A stretch of 64,000 nucleotides of DNA from an uncultured Acidimicrobiales bacterium (GTDB lineage Bacteria; Actinomycetota; Acidimicrobiia; Acidimicrobiales; Aldehydirespiratoraceae), in the NCBI GenBank assembly GCA_958296055.1, contig CATQHS010000001.1, positions 2,204,277 to 2,268,276 on the forward strand, read 5' to 3'. The number at the start of each line of letters is the position of its first letter. The first letter of the stretch is position 1. The notes under the pieces were generated by a model. It was given only the letters and a program-made list of their open reading frames with translations. It ran no database searches and was not told the DNA's origin. Position numbers and translations under genes: made by a program. Positions 41,772 through 49,685 of this stretch are shown piece by piece.

Positions 41772-43064
41772 TCAGGCGAACAGCCGGGTGTGCTGGCGGC
41801 TGGAGGCCACCGGCCGGCCCCGGCGCCAGACGCGCCGCGACATTCCGGCGTCGGCCACGGCGGCCCTCACCGACGGGGCGTCGATGGCCAGGAAGTCGGC
41901 CGGGTCGCCCGGCTGGAAGTGGACCGGGGCCAGGCCCATGGCTCGGCGGGCTCCGTTGGACACCATGTCGTAGGCGGCCTCGGGGGACTGGTGAGCGGCC
42001 ATCACCAGCAGCGCGGCCGTCTCCAGCGGGTCGCTGCGGCCCACCAGGTTGAACGGGTCCTGCACGTTGTCGGCGCCGGCCGCCACCAGGGCCCCGGCCC
42101 GCTGGAGGGCATCGACAGCGGTCAGCCCCCGGGGAGTGGCGGCGGGGTGGTCGCGGCCCTGCAGGTACAGGTTGGTCTGGGGCAGGGTGATGACGGCGAT
42201 GTCCGCGGCGGCGGCCTCCGCCGCCACCGCGGCCTGGATTTCGGGCGGCGCCATGCCCAGGCTCACGCAGTGGCTGGCCGCCACCGGGTGCTCGAACCCG
42301 GTGCGCTGCACGGCCCGGGCCATGTCCCGCAGGTTCAGCATCTCCGGGTCCAGGGTCTCGTCGGTGTGCAGATCGACGGGCAAACCGGCGTCGCGGGCCG
42401 CGGCGAAGGCGACTTCCATGGCGCCTACCGGGTCCGGGTCGAGGTGGGGGACGCCCCCCACCACGTCCACGCCCGCCTCCAAAGCCGCGCCCAGCACGGC
42501 GCGTCCCTCGGCCCCGTCGGTCCCGGCCATGGGCTTGCCGGTGAGGGCCACGATCTGGAGATCGACCAGCCCTTCGAACCGGCGGCGCACCTCCCGCAGG
42601 GCCTGCACCCCGGATACCCCCGCCTCCGGGGTGGTGTTCACGTGGGAGCGGATGGCGGTGACCCCGTGGACGATCAGCAGCTCCACCGCGGCCGCGGCCC
42701 TCTCGATCATGTTCTCCTCGGTGAGCCGGCCGTCGGCCGCGGCCGTCGTCCAGGCCTCGATGGCGCCGGCCAGGTCGCCTCTGGGGTTGGGGATGGCCTC
42801 GGCGGTGAGGGCCTTGTCGAGATGGGCGTGGGGCTCGGCCGGGGCTGGCAGCAGCAGCCAGCCGTCGAGGTCGTCGCGGTCGAACCCGGCCGGAACCGGC
42901 GAACCGGCTGCGGCCACCGCGGCGATCGCCCCGCCGCGGACGTGTACGTCCACGGTCCGGCCGTCGGCCAGCCGGGCGTTGCGCAACATCCGGCCCTCGC
43001 CGTCGCTCCCCGGTCGTTCGGCCGCGGTCCCCATTCGTCCGTCTGCTCCCGGTCGTTCTGTCAC
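41772..43064 (-). CDS. Cytosine deaminase-like amidohydrolase (CodA-type)
   Basis: A 430-aa protein. PAPAEPHAHLDKALTAEAIPNPRG contains the HxH metal motif of the CodA group (HAHLDK). Further features are IRSHVNTTPE, VDLHTDETLD, VAASHCVSLG and AGADNVQDPFNLVGRSDPLETA, with the last Asp metal ligand. CodA-type enzymes deaminate cytosine or related rings. The first ~35 residues are low-complexity and may be part of a longer start. The start at GTG 43064 sits eight bases after TATGAT on the minus strand. The gene is divergent from ubiD-like at 43089, only 24 bp away. Confidence 0.85.
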   Translation of the reverse strand: MTERPGADGRMGTAAERPGSDGEGRMLRNARLADGRTVDVHVRGGAIAAVAAAGSPVPAGFDRDDLDGWLLLPAPAEPHAHLDKALTAEAIPNPRGDLAGAIEAWTTAAADGRLTEENMIERAAAAVELLIVHGVTAIRSHVNTTPEAGVSGVQALREVRRRFEGLVDLQIVALTGKPMAGTDGAEGRAVLGAALEAGVDVVGGVPHLDPDPVGAMEVAFAAARDAGLPVDLHTDETLDPEMLNLRDMARAVQRTGFEHPVAASHCVSLGMAPPEIQAAVAAEAAAADIAVITLPQTNLYLQGRDHPAATPRGLTAVDALQRAGALVAAGADNVQDPFNLVGRSDPLETAALLVMAAHQSPEAAYDMVSNGARRAMGLAPVHFQPGDPADFLAIDAPSVRAAVADAGMSRRVWRRGRPVASSRQHTRLFA

Positions 43065-43072
43065 AGAGTCAG

Positions 43073-43082
43073 ATCATAAGCT
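43073..43082. promoter_or_regulatory. Overlapping divergent -10 boxes (TATGAT minus, TAAGCT plus)
   Basis: TATGAT on the minus strand (43073-43078) lies eight bases before GTG 43064, and TAAGCT on the plus strand (43077-43082) six bases before ATG 43089. The hexamers share two bases. Only one polymerase can sit here at a time. Confidence 0.5.
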
Positions 43083-43088
43083 CCGGGC

Positions 43089-44432
43089 ATGAGCGAGATT
43101 CACGACCTGCGCAGCTACATAGACGCCCTGGAGGCGGCCGGGCAGCTCGCCCGGGTGAAAGCGCCGGTGGGGCTGGAGCACGAGCTGGCCGATGTGGCCG
43201 CCTCGCTGGCCCGCACCGACACCGGCGCCGGGCTGTTCGAGAACGTCGTCGGCGCCGACTGGCCGATCTTCTGCGGGGGGGTCACCTCGCACCGGCGAGC
43301 CGCGGTGGCGCTGGGGTGCCGGCCCGATGAGATCGTCGACGTCATGGACCGGGTGCTGGAGGTGGCCAACGGGATCGCCCCGGTGCCGGTGGACGCCGCC
43401 GCCTGGCACGACAACTGCGTCGCCGGCCCCGAGCTGGACACGGCCGTGCTGCCCGTCCCCACCCACAGCCGCGGCGACGGCGGCGCCTTCATCACCGGGG
43501 CGGTGACCGTGGCGACCGACCCGATCTCGGGTCGGGGCAACCTTGGCTACAACCGCATGCTGCGGCTGGGACCCCGCCGGTTCGGGTTCAACGTGAACGA
43601 GTGGCGGGACGTGGGCACCTTCTGGAAGTCCCGGCCCGACCCCGACGCCCCCTTCCCCATCGCGCTGGCCATCGGCTTGGACCCGGCCGTCATGATCGCG
43701 GCCGGGGTGAAGACGCCGGTGGACGAGCTGCTCATCGCCGGCGCCATCCGGGGCCGGGGCGTCGAGGTGTGCCGGGGCCGCACCGTGGACGTGGCCGTGC
43801 CCGCCGCGGCCGAGATCGTGGTCGAGGGCCATCTGCACCCGGCCCGCCGCCAGTCGGAGGGCCCGCTGGCCGAGTTCCACGGCTACCACGGCGAGCCTTG
43901 GAACAGCCCCACCCTGGAGGTGACCTGCATCTCCTGGCGCGACGACCCCGTCTACCAAACCATCATCCCGGGCTGGTACGAACACGTCTACATCGGCAAC
44001 GTGCTGCCCCGGGAGCCGCTGCTGCGCCGGTTCGTGCGCCATCTCGACCCCACCGCCGACGTCCACATCCCCCCCTACGCCAACGGCTTCCTGGCCGTGA
44101 TCCGCATCGACCGGGACAACCCCGGCACCCCCAAGAACCTGGCCATGGCCGCCCTGTCCGCCCACATCAACATCCGCAACGTGATCGTGGTGGACCGAGA
44201 CGTCGACATCCACGAGCCCTCGGAGATCCAGTGGGCCCTCACCAACCGGGTCCACTGGGGTGACGACGTGTTCACGGTGCCCGGGGCCCAGGGCCATGAG
44301 ATGGACCCGGTGGCCGACCAGCGGGGCGTGGGGACCAAGGTCGGCATCGACGCCACCTACAAGCGGGAGCGCCGCGAGTACGGCGAGCGGGTGTCCTACC
44401 CGGCGGTGGACCTCAGCGCCTACCTGAGCTGA
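43089..44432 (+). CDS. UbiD family decarboxylase
   Basis: A 447-aa protein of the prenylated-FMN UbiD family. It begins MSEIHDLRSYIDALEAAGQLARVKAPVGLEHELADV and contains GRGNLGYNRMLRL, AIAIGLDPAVMIAAG, EFHGYHGEPWNSPTLEVTCISWRDDPVY, and IRNVIVVDRDVDIHEPSEIQWALTNR (the E-R-E-type catalytic region). It would decarboxylate an aromatic or unsaturated acid using prFMN. No UbiX partner lies in this window. Neighbours suggest it takes part in ring breakdown after the amidohydrolases. Confidence 0.88.
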   Translation: MSEIHDLRSYIDALEAAGQLARVKAPVGLEHELADVAASLARTDTGAGLFENVVGADWPIFCGGVTSHRRAAVALGCRPDEIVDVMDRVLEVANGIAPVPVDAAAWHDNCVAGPELDTAVLPVPTHSRGDGGAFITGAVTVATDPISGRGNLGYNRMLRLGPRRFGFNVNEWRDVGTFWKSRPDPDAPFPIALAIGLDPAVMIAAGVKTPVDELLIAGAIRGRGVEVCRGRTVDVAVPAAAEIVVEGHLHPARRQSEGPLAEFHGYHGEPWNSPTLEVTCISWRDDPVYQTIIPGWYEHVYIGNVLPREPLLRRFVRHLDPTADVHIPPYANGFLAVIRIDRDNPGTPKNLAMAALSAHINIRNVIVVDRDVDIHEPSEIQWALTNRVHWGDDVFTVPGAQGHEMDPVADQRGVGTKVGIDATYKRERREYGERVSYPAVDLSAYLS

Positions 44433-44476
44433 CGAGCAGGCCCGGGGCGGGGATGGCCCGGGCGGGGGTGCCGGGG

Positions 44477-45451
44477 TCAGCCGAACAGGGCGGCGATGCC
44501 CTCGATCCGCTCGGCCGCCCCGTCGCCTCCCAGCACCGACACCTGGAACTCGTCGATGCCGTGGGTGCCCATGAGCGCTCGCAGCTCGGCCGCCGCCTCC
44601 CGCGGCGAGCCGACCACGCAAAAATGGGCCACCCACTCCTCTTTCACCAAGGGCGCGGCCTCGGCCGGCCCCCCCGCGGCCAGCGCCTCCCGGATGGCGG
44701 CGGCGTCGGCGCCGGTCATGCCGATCATCTGCTGCACTCTCGGCGGGGAGTCCAGGAGCCGGAAGGACAACTGGCGGCGGCTCTCTTCCAGCTCGGCGTC
44801 GTCGGTGACCACCAGAGTGCAGTACGTGACCAGGAAGGGCCGCCCCGAGCGGACGGCCGCGCCCGCCCTCAACGCGGCGGTCGCCTCGCCGATCAGCTCT
44901 TTGTGGACGTAGCTGAGGATGAAGCCGTCAGCGATCTCGGCCCCCAGGGCGGTCATCTTTGGCCCCCGCCCGGCCAGGATGATCTCGATCCCGTCCCGGC
45001 CGTAGCCGAGGCGGGCCCCCCGGAAGGAGACCGGGCTGCCGGGTTCGGTGGTCACCGTCTCGCCCGCGAACAGCCGCCGCAGAGCGGTCGCCGTCTCCCG
45101 CACCGCCGCCACCGGCCGGGGCCGCTCGAGGGCCAGGGGGCCGAGGGTCAGTCCGCCGCCCGCGCCCAGGCCGAGGAAGGCCCGGCCCTCGCTCATCTCG
45201 TCGAGGGTGGCTATGGCGGTGGCGGTGGCCCCGGGATGGCGGACGTAGGGGTTGGTGATGCCCGGCCCGAGCCGTATCGAGCCGGTGCGGGCGGCGATGG
45301 CGGCCAGGGTCACGTACACGTCTCGGGTGGCTAGGCCTTCGTCGTATACCCAGCACCGGCGGTAGCCGCGCCGCTCGGCTAGCGCGGCCAACTCGACCAC
45401 CTCGGCGATGGGCCGCTCCGGCATGATGTTGACGCTGGCGGGGATGGTCAT
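44477..45451 (-). CDS. LLM-class flavin/F420-dependent oxidoreductase
   Basis: A 324-aa TIM-barrel luciferase-like protein close to the methylene-H4MPT reductase (Mer)-like group: TIPASVNIMPERPIAEVVELAALAERRGYRRCWVYDEG, RLGPGITNPYVRHPGATATAIATLDEMSEGRAFLGLGAGG. Actinobacterial members often use F420. ATG overlaps the stop of the upstream FAD gene by 4 bp, so the two are co-transcribed. Substrate unknown. Confidence 0.82.
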   Translation of the reverse strand: MTIPASVNIMPERPIAEVVELAALAERRGYRRCWVYDEGLATRDVYVTLAAIAARTGSIRLGPGITNPYVRHPGATATAIATLDEMSEGRAFLGLGAGGGLTLGPLALERPRPVAAVRETATALRRLFAGETVTTEPGSPVSFRGARLGYGRDGIEIILAGRGPKMTALGAEIADGFILSYVHKELIGEATAALRAGAAVRSGRPFLVTYCTLVVTDDAELEESRRQLSFRLLDSPPRVQQMIGMTGADAAAIREALAAGGPAEAAPLVKEEWVAHFCVVGSPREAAAELRALMGTHGIDEFQVSVLGGDGAAERIEGIAALFG

Positions 45452-47016
45452 GCCGCACTTCCGTGCCGGTCACGGGCCACTGCGTCGGCCGCGTTGCGGC
45501 CCGACGCCCCGAACACCCCGGCGCCGGGGAAGGTGCCCGCCCCGCACAGGTACAGGCCCGGCAGCGGGGTCCGGTACCGGGTCAGCTCCCGGGGGCGGCC
45601 GATCAGCGCCTGAAGCCGCGACCCGCTGTAGGACGGGGTGTGGCCCCGGGCCATGGCCATCTCCCGCTCGTAGCGGTCCGGGGTCATAGCCCGCCAGTCC
45701 ACCACGCCGCCCAGTCCGTCACCCTCTACCAAGCTGGCCCACATCTCGAGCCATCTTCGGGGCTCGCTCGACTTTTCCCACCCGCCGGCCAGCGAGTAAG
45801 GCGTGTACAGCACCTCGATGCTGAGCACGTGGCGGCCGGTGCCGTTGCCCATGTCGGGGTCGAGCACCGAGGGCACGTTGGCGTACATGGTCGGCCGGCT
45901 CGCCACCCGGCCCTCGGCTCGCAGTTCGTGGGCCTCGATCAGCTCCTTCAGGTCGGGCAGGACCAGCATGGTGGGGCTGCAGATGTCCAGTGCGCCGTGG
46001 AGGCTCTCCAGCCGCTCGGCCGTCCGGTAGCGGGGCGGGGCTGATAGCACCGCGTCGATCTTGGACTCATACCCCTCGCCGGGGCGGCGCTGCCGCCAGC
46101 GCCGGGCCATCCGCCGGGCCGCAGTCGGGGCGTCGCCGTCGAGCCACTCCACCATGACCGGCCGGGGGTCGCAGGCCGCCACCACCGTTGCCGCGGCCAG
46201 CTCGTCGCCGTCGGCCAGCCGCACCCCGGCCACCCGGCCGTCGCGTACCAGCAGCCTCTGTACCGAGGCACCGCAGCGGACCCGGCCCCCGGCCGCCTCG
46301 AAGCTGGCCCGGACCGCTTCGGTGAGGGCGCCGCTGCCGCCCCGGGGCCGCCCCAGCCTCACCAGGTGGCGGTTGGCGTAGGCCACCGCGGCCAGGCCCG
46401 TGCCCGGGGCGTCGGGCCTCATGCCCCACACGGTGGGGCCGGTGGTGATGGCGGGCATGGCCAGGTGCCAGTCGTCGAAGTACTCGGATAAGACGGCCAG
46501 GGCGCTGGTCCGGCTCCAGGCCATGAGCCGTCGGGCCGCCCGGGCTCCGCCGCGCGCGGCGCGGGCCAGGAAGCGGCCCGCCGAGGGCGGGGTCCGGGCC
46601 ATCTCCAGGGCCAGTTCGGCCACCGGCATGGCGTCTTTCAGGTAGCGGCGATAGGCGTCGACCTGGCTGGGGTGGGAGCGGGCCAGCCCGTCCAGCATCC
46701 GCTCGGCCTCATGGAAGAAGACCAGTGGCTCGGCTCCGTCGTGGAACAGGCTGATCCCGGCGACTTCGGGTTCGAGGTACTCCAGCCCGTGGCCGGCCAA
46801 GTCCAGCTCGTCGGCGATGGGCATGGCCCGGATCAGGGTGTGGTCGCAGTTGCAGACGTTGAACCGGACCCCGAAGTCCTCCACGGTGGCCGCGCAGCCC
46901 CCCACGTGGTTTTGGGCCTCCACCACCAGGGTATCGATGCCCGAGCGGGCCAGGTAGGCGGCGCAGATCAGCCCGTTGTGCCCCCCACCCGCCACAATCA
47001 CGTCCGCGCCGCCCAC
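45448..47016 (-). CDS. FAD-dependent phytoene desaturase-like oxidoreductase
   Basis: A 522-aa protein with the N-terminal dinucleotide fold DVIVAGGGHNGLICAAYLARSGIDTLVVEAQNHVGGCAATV and the C-terminal flavin-binding GLYLCGAGTFPGAGVFGASGRNAADAV, typical of the CrtI/PYROXD2 family. The family performs desaturation or isomerisation of lipids or carotenoid-like molecules. GTG 47016 lies six bases after TAGGAT on the minus strand. It heads a two-gene operon with the LLM oxidoreductase. Confidence 0.85.
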   Translation of the reverse strand: MGGADVIVAGGGHNGLICAAYLARSGIDTLVVEAQNHVGGCAATVEDFGVRFNVCNCDHTLIRAMPIADELDLAGHGLEYLEPEVAGISLFHDGAEPLVFFHEAERMLDGLARSHPSQVDAYRRYLKDAMPVAELALEMARTPPSAGRFLARAARGGARAARRLMAWSRTSALAVLSEYFDDWHLAMPAITTGPTVWGMRPDAPGTGLAAVAYANRHLVRLGRPRGGSGALTEAVRASFEAAGGRVRCGASVQRLLVRDGRVAGVRLADGDELAAATVVAACDPRPVMVEWLDGDAPTAARRMARRWRQRRPGEGYESKIDAVLSAPPRYRTAERLESLHGALDICSPTMLVLPDLKELIEAHELRAEGRVASRPTMYANVPSVLDPDMGNGTGRHVLSIEVLYTPYSLAGGWEKSSEPRRWLEMWASLVEGDGLGGVVDWRAMTPDRYEREMAMARGHTPSYSGSRLQALIGRPRELTRYRTPLPGLYLCGAGTFPGAGVFGASGRNAADAVARDRHGSAA

Positions 47017-47022
47017 AGCAAA

Positions 47023-47028
47023 ATCCTA
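47023..47028 (-). promoter_or_regulatory. -10 element TAGGAT for the FAD oxidoreductase operon
   Basis: TAGGAT-TTTGCT-GTG on the minus strand; six-base spacing, leaderless. Confidence 0.5.
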
Positions 47029-47134
47029 GTTTTATGTTTTGAAAATGAGGCTGTGTGGTGTGGGCTTGACTCTGCGTCTGCTCGGTCAGGATACCCATGG
47101 CGTCGAGGCCGGCCCTTCGCCGGGCCGGAGGCGA

Positions 47135-47527
47135 CTACAGGGCGAAGCCGTCGAGCACCTGCTTGAGGGCGTCGGCGTCCTCGGAGCCGACCACCACCCG
47201 GGAGTTGGTGGCCACGTAGACCAAGTCGAGGTTGATCCCGGCCTCGGCGATCCGGGTGGCCAGAGTGGCTAGCTCGCCCGGCCGGTCCTGGGCCTGCACC
47301 ACCACCACCTCGCGCTCCCGGGTGATGGCGGTGTTGGTGATGGCCAGCGCCCGCCGCACCGGCTCGCTGTGGGGCACCAAGATGTGGAGTTCGGCCCTGG
47401 CCCCGGTGCCGATGCAGGTGGCGGCGGAGATGTTCACGCCCGCGTCACTGATGGCGGTGGCCACTTTGGCCAGCTCCCCCGGCTGGTTGTCCAGCTCGAT
47501 CACCAGGTTTTTGGCCACTGTTGACAT
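47135..47527 (-). CDS. Tandem ACT-domain protein
   Basis: A 130-aa protein built of two ACT domains: residues 7-68 (NLVIELDNQPGELAKVATAISDAGVNISAATCIG) and 74-130 (VVVVQAQDRPGELATLATRIAEAGINLDLVYVAT). ACT domains bind amino acids or similar ligands. Stand-alone tandem ACT proteins are usually sensors or regulators of other proteins. It is preceded by GAGAGG and followed by the FAD oxidoreductase operon on the same strand (118-bp gap with its own promoter). Confidence 0.85.
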   Translation of the reverse strand: MSTVAKNLVIELDNQPGELAKVATAISDAGVNISAATCIGTGARAELHILVPHSEPVRRALAITNTAITREREVVVVQAQDRPGELATLATRIAEAGINLDLVYVATNSRVVVGSEDADALKQVLDGFAL

Positions 47528-47631
47528 CGGATCGGTCCCTCTCGTCGCGGTTGGCGGAGCCCGGAACCGGCGCCGTTCGCCGCCCCGAGATCTCAGCCGC
47601 CGAGTGTAAGTGCCATCGGCGGTGATGTGAA

Positions 47632-48558
47632 ATGGTGACCGTCATGGATCCGATACCCATCGAGACGGCCATCGCGGGCGGCCTGCTGGGAGTGGCCGCC
47701 GGCGACGCCCTGGGCACCACCGTGGAGCACCTGGCCCCCGAGGAAATCCGCCGCCGTCTCGGCGTCCACCGAGAGATCGTCGGCGGGGGCCCGTTCGGCC
47801 GCCGGCCCGGCCAGGGCACCGACGACACCGACCTCACCTGGGCCGTGGTCGCCGGCTACCTCGAAACCGGAGGCGGCGACAGCCTTGACTGCCTCGACCG
47901 CATCGCCCGGGCCTTCCTGGAATGGTTCGACATCGCACCCTCCAGCATCGGCCACACCACCTTCCGGGCCCTGTCTGAGCTCCGGGCCGGCGGCGACCCG
48001 ACCGCCTCCGGCCTCACCGCCGAGAGCTCGTGCGGCAACGGCTCGCTGATGCGGGCCCTGCCCACCGCCCTGATCCGGGCCGACCCCGGCCGGCGCCGGC
48101 GCGAGAGCGAGCTGATCTCAGCCGTCACCCACGCCCATCGCCGGTGCACCGACAGTTGCGTCGCCTACAACGAGATCGCCGCCGCCCTGATAAACGGGGC
48201 CGCCGCGCCCGCGGCCATTGCCGCCGCGGCCGACCTCGACCTGGACCCGGCGGTCGCCGCCGCCTTGGAGACGCCGGCCGATCGGCCCGTCGCCGAGCTG
48301 AGCACCAGCGGCTACGTGATCGACAGCCTGGCCTGCGCGGTCTGGGCCGTCCAGCAGCCCGGAACCCTGGAGTCGGTCTTGGTGGACCTGGTGAACCGGG
48401 GGGATGACGCCGACACCGTCGGAGCCATCGCCGGGGGGCTTCTGGGCATCGTTTGCGGCCCGGCCGGCATCCCGACCCGCTGGAAGGACCGGCTCGAGTA
48501 CACTTACCGGCTTACTGGGGCCGCGTCCGAGATCGCCCGGATCAGGGCCGCCCGGTGA
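47632..48558 (+). CDS. ADP-ribosylglycohydrolase family protein (DraG-like)
   Basis: A 308-aa helical protein with the dinuclear-metal motifs of the family: AGGLLGVAAGDALG at the N-terminus, GQGTDDTDLTWAVV (TDDT) in the middle and NRGDDADTVGAIAGGLLG at the C-terminus. These carry the aspartates that bind Mg2+. It removes ADP-ribose from modified targets. GTG 47632 and ATG 47644 are both possible starts. It is followed 10 bases on by the BMP lipoprotein gene. Confidence 0.88.
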   Translation: MVTVMDPIPIETAIAGGLLGVAAGDALGTTVEHLAPEEIRRRLGVHREIVGGGPFGRRPGQGTDDTDLTWAVVAGYLETGGGDSLDCLDRIARAFLEWFDIAPSSIGHTTFRALSELRAGGDPTASGLTAESSCGNGSLMRALPTALIRADPGRRRRESELISAVTHAHRRCTDSCVAYNEIAAALINGAAAPAAIAAAADLDLDPAVAAALETPADRPVAELSTSGYVIDSLACAVWAVQQPGTLESVLVDLVNRGDDADTVGAIAGGLLGIVCGPAGIPTRWKDRLEYTYRLTGAASEIARIRAAR

Positions 48559-48568
48559 CCGCCGAGTC

Positions 48569-49636
48569 ATGACCGCCGAATCATCGCTCAAGTTCCTGCG
48601 AACCCGCCGTCTGCTCGTCGGGGTATCCGTGCCGACGCGTCGTCTGCTCGCCGTGGTTGCCCTGCTCGGGCTGGTCGCCGCGGCCTGCGGAGGGGGTGAC
48701 GACGAGTCTGTTGAGTCCGATGAGCCCGAGGCTTCGGGCTTGCGGGTGGCGGCGGTGCTGCCTAGCGCCCGCGACGACTACGCCTTTAGCCAGTCGATGG
48801 CCGAAGCGCTCGGACAGATGCAGGATGGCGGTCTGATCGGCGAGGTCGCGCTGTCGGAGAGCCTCTTCGTGGTGGAGGAAGCGGGCGCGGCCCTGCGGGA
48901 CTACGCCGAAGCCGGCTACGACCTGGTGATCGCCCACGGCGTGCAGTACGGCCCCTTCGTGGAGGAGATCGCCCCCGACTTCCCCGCTACCGCCTTTGCC
49001 TGGGGGCCGGAGGAGGAGACCTTCGGGCTCGACAACGTCTCGTCCTACACCTCGGCCGTCGACCAGGGGGCCTACGCCATGGGGTTGATGGCCGCGGCTT
49101 TGGCCGACGGGGCTGACGTGGGCATCGTCGGCCCGGTCGAGGCGGCCAACACCCGGCGCTACGTAGACGGGTTCGCCGCCGGCGTGGCCGCCGGGGGCGG
49201 GTCGGCCCGGTCCGTCTACATCGACTCGTTTTCCGATGTCGAGCGGGCGGCCGAGGCGGCCCGCTCTTTCATCGATGGTGGGGCCGCCGTGCTCACCGGC
49301 ACCGCCCAGATAACCGTTGGCGCCATCGGCGTGGCCGACAAGCGCGGCGTTGCCTGGTTCGGCACCGAATCCAACCAGACCTCCGTCGCCCCCGACGTGG
49401 TGGTAGTCAGCCAGGTGTACCGGTGGGAGAAGGTGCTGGAGGACTTGGTCGCCGAGATCACCGCGGGCCGCCTCGGCGGGTTCACCTACGAGATCGACTT
49501 CGCCAACGGCGGCCTGGAACTCGAGTACAACGACGCCTACGACCTCGACCCTGCCGTCCGCCGCCTCGGCGACGAAGCCGTGGCCGGCATCATCGACGGC
49601 TCGATCTCCACCGGTGCCGTCCCGCAAGACCACTGA
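48569..49636 (+). CDS. BMP/PnrA-like substrate-binding lipoprotein
   Basis: A 355-aa lipoprotein with a signal ending in LLGLVAAACGGG, then the Bmp family fold: LRVAAVLPSARDDYAFSQSMAEAL, YDLVIAHGVQYGPFVEEIAPDFP, SSYTSAVDQGAYAMGLMAAAL, ADVGIVGPVEAANTRRYVDGFAAGV. BMP proteins bind nucleosides or similar ligands for ABC transport, but no permease gene is adjacent. ATG 48569 is preferred over the track start 48404, which runs through the upstream gene. The short spacer contains a repeat GACCGCCGAGTCATGACCGCCGAATCAT. Confidence 0.85.
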   Translation: MTAESSLKFLRTRRLLVGVSVPTRRLLAVVALLGLVAAACGGGDDESVESDEPEASGLRVAAVLPSARDDYAFSQSMAEALGQMQDGGLIGEVALSESLFVVEEAGAALRDYAEAGYDLVIAHGVQYGPFVEEIAPDFPATAFAWGPEEETFGLDNVSSYTSAVDQGAYAMGLMAAALADGADVGIVGPVEAANTRRYVDGFAAGVAAGGGSARSVYIDSFSDVERAAEAARSFIDGGAAVLTGTAQITVGAIGVADKRGVAWFGTESNQTSVAPDVVVVSQVYRWEKVLEDLVAEITAGRLGGFTYEIDFANGGLELEYNDAYDLDPAVRRLGDEAVAGIIDGSISTGAVPQDH

Positions 49637-49685
49637 CTCTCGCGATTTCTCCATAGACAACAGTTCGCATAGGTCAACTGCCGGC

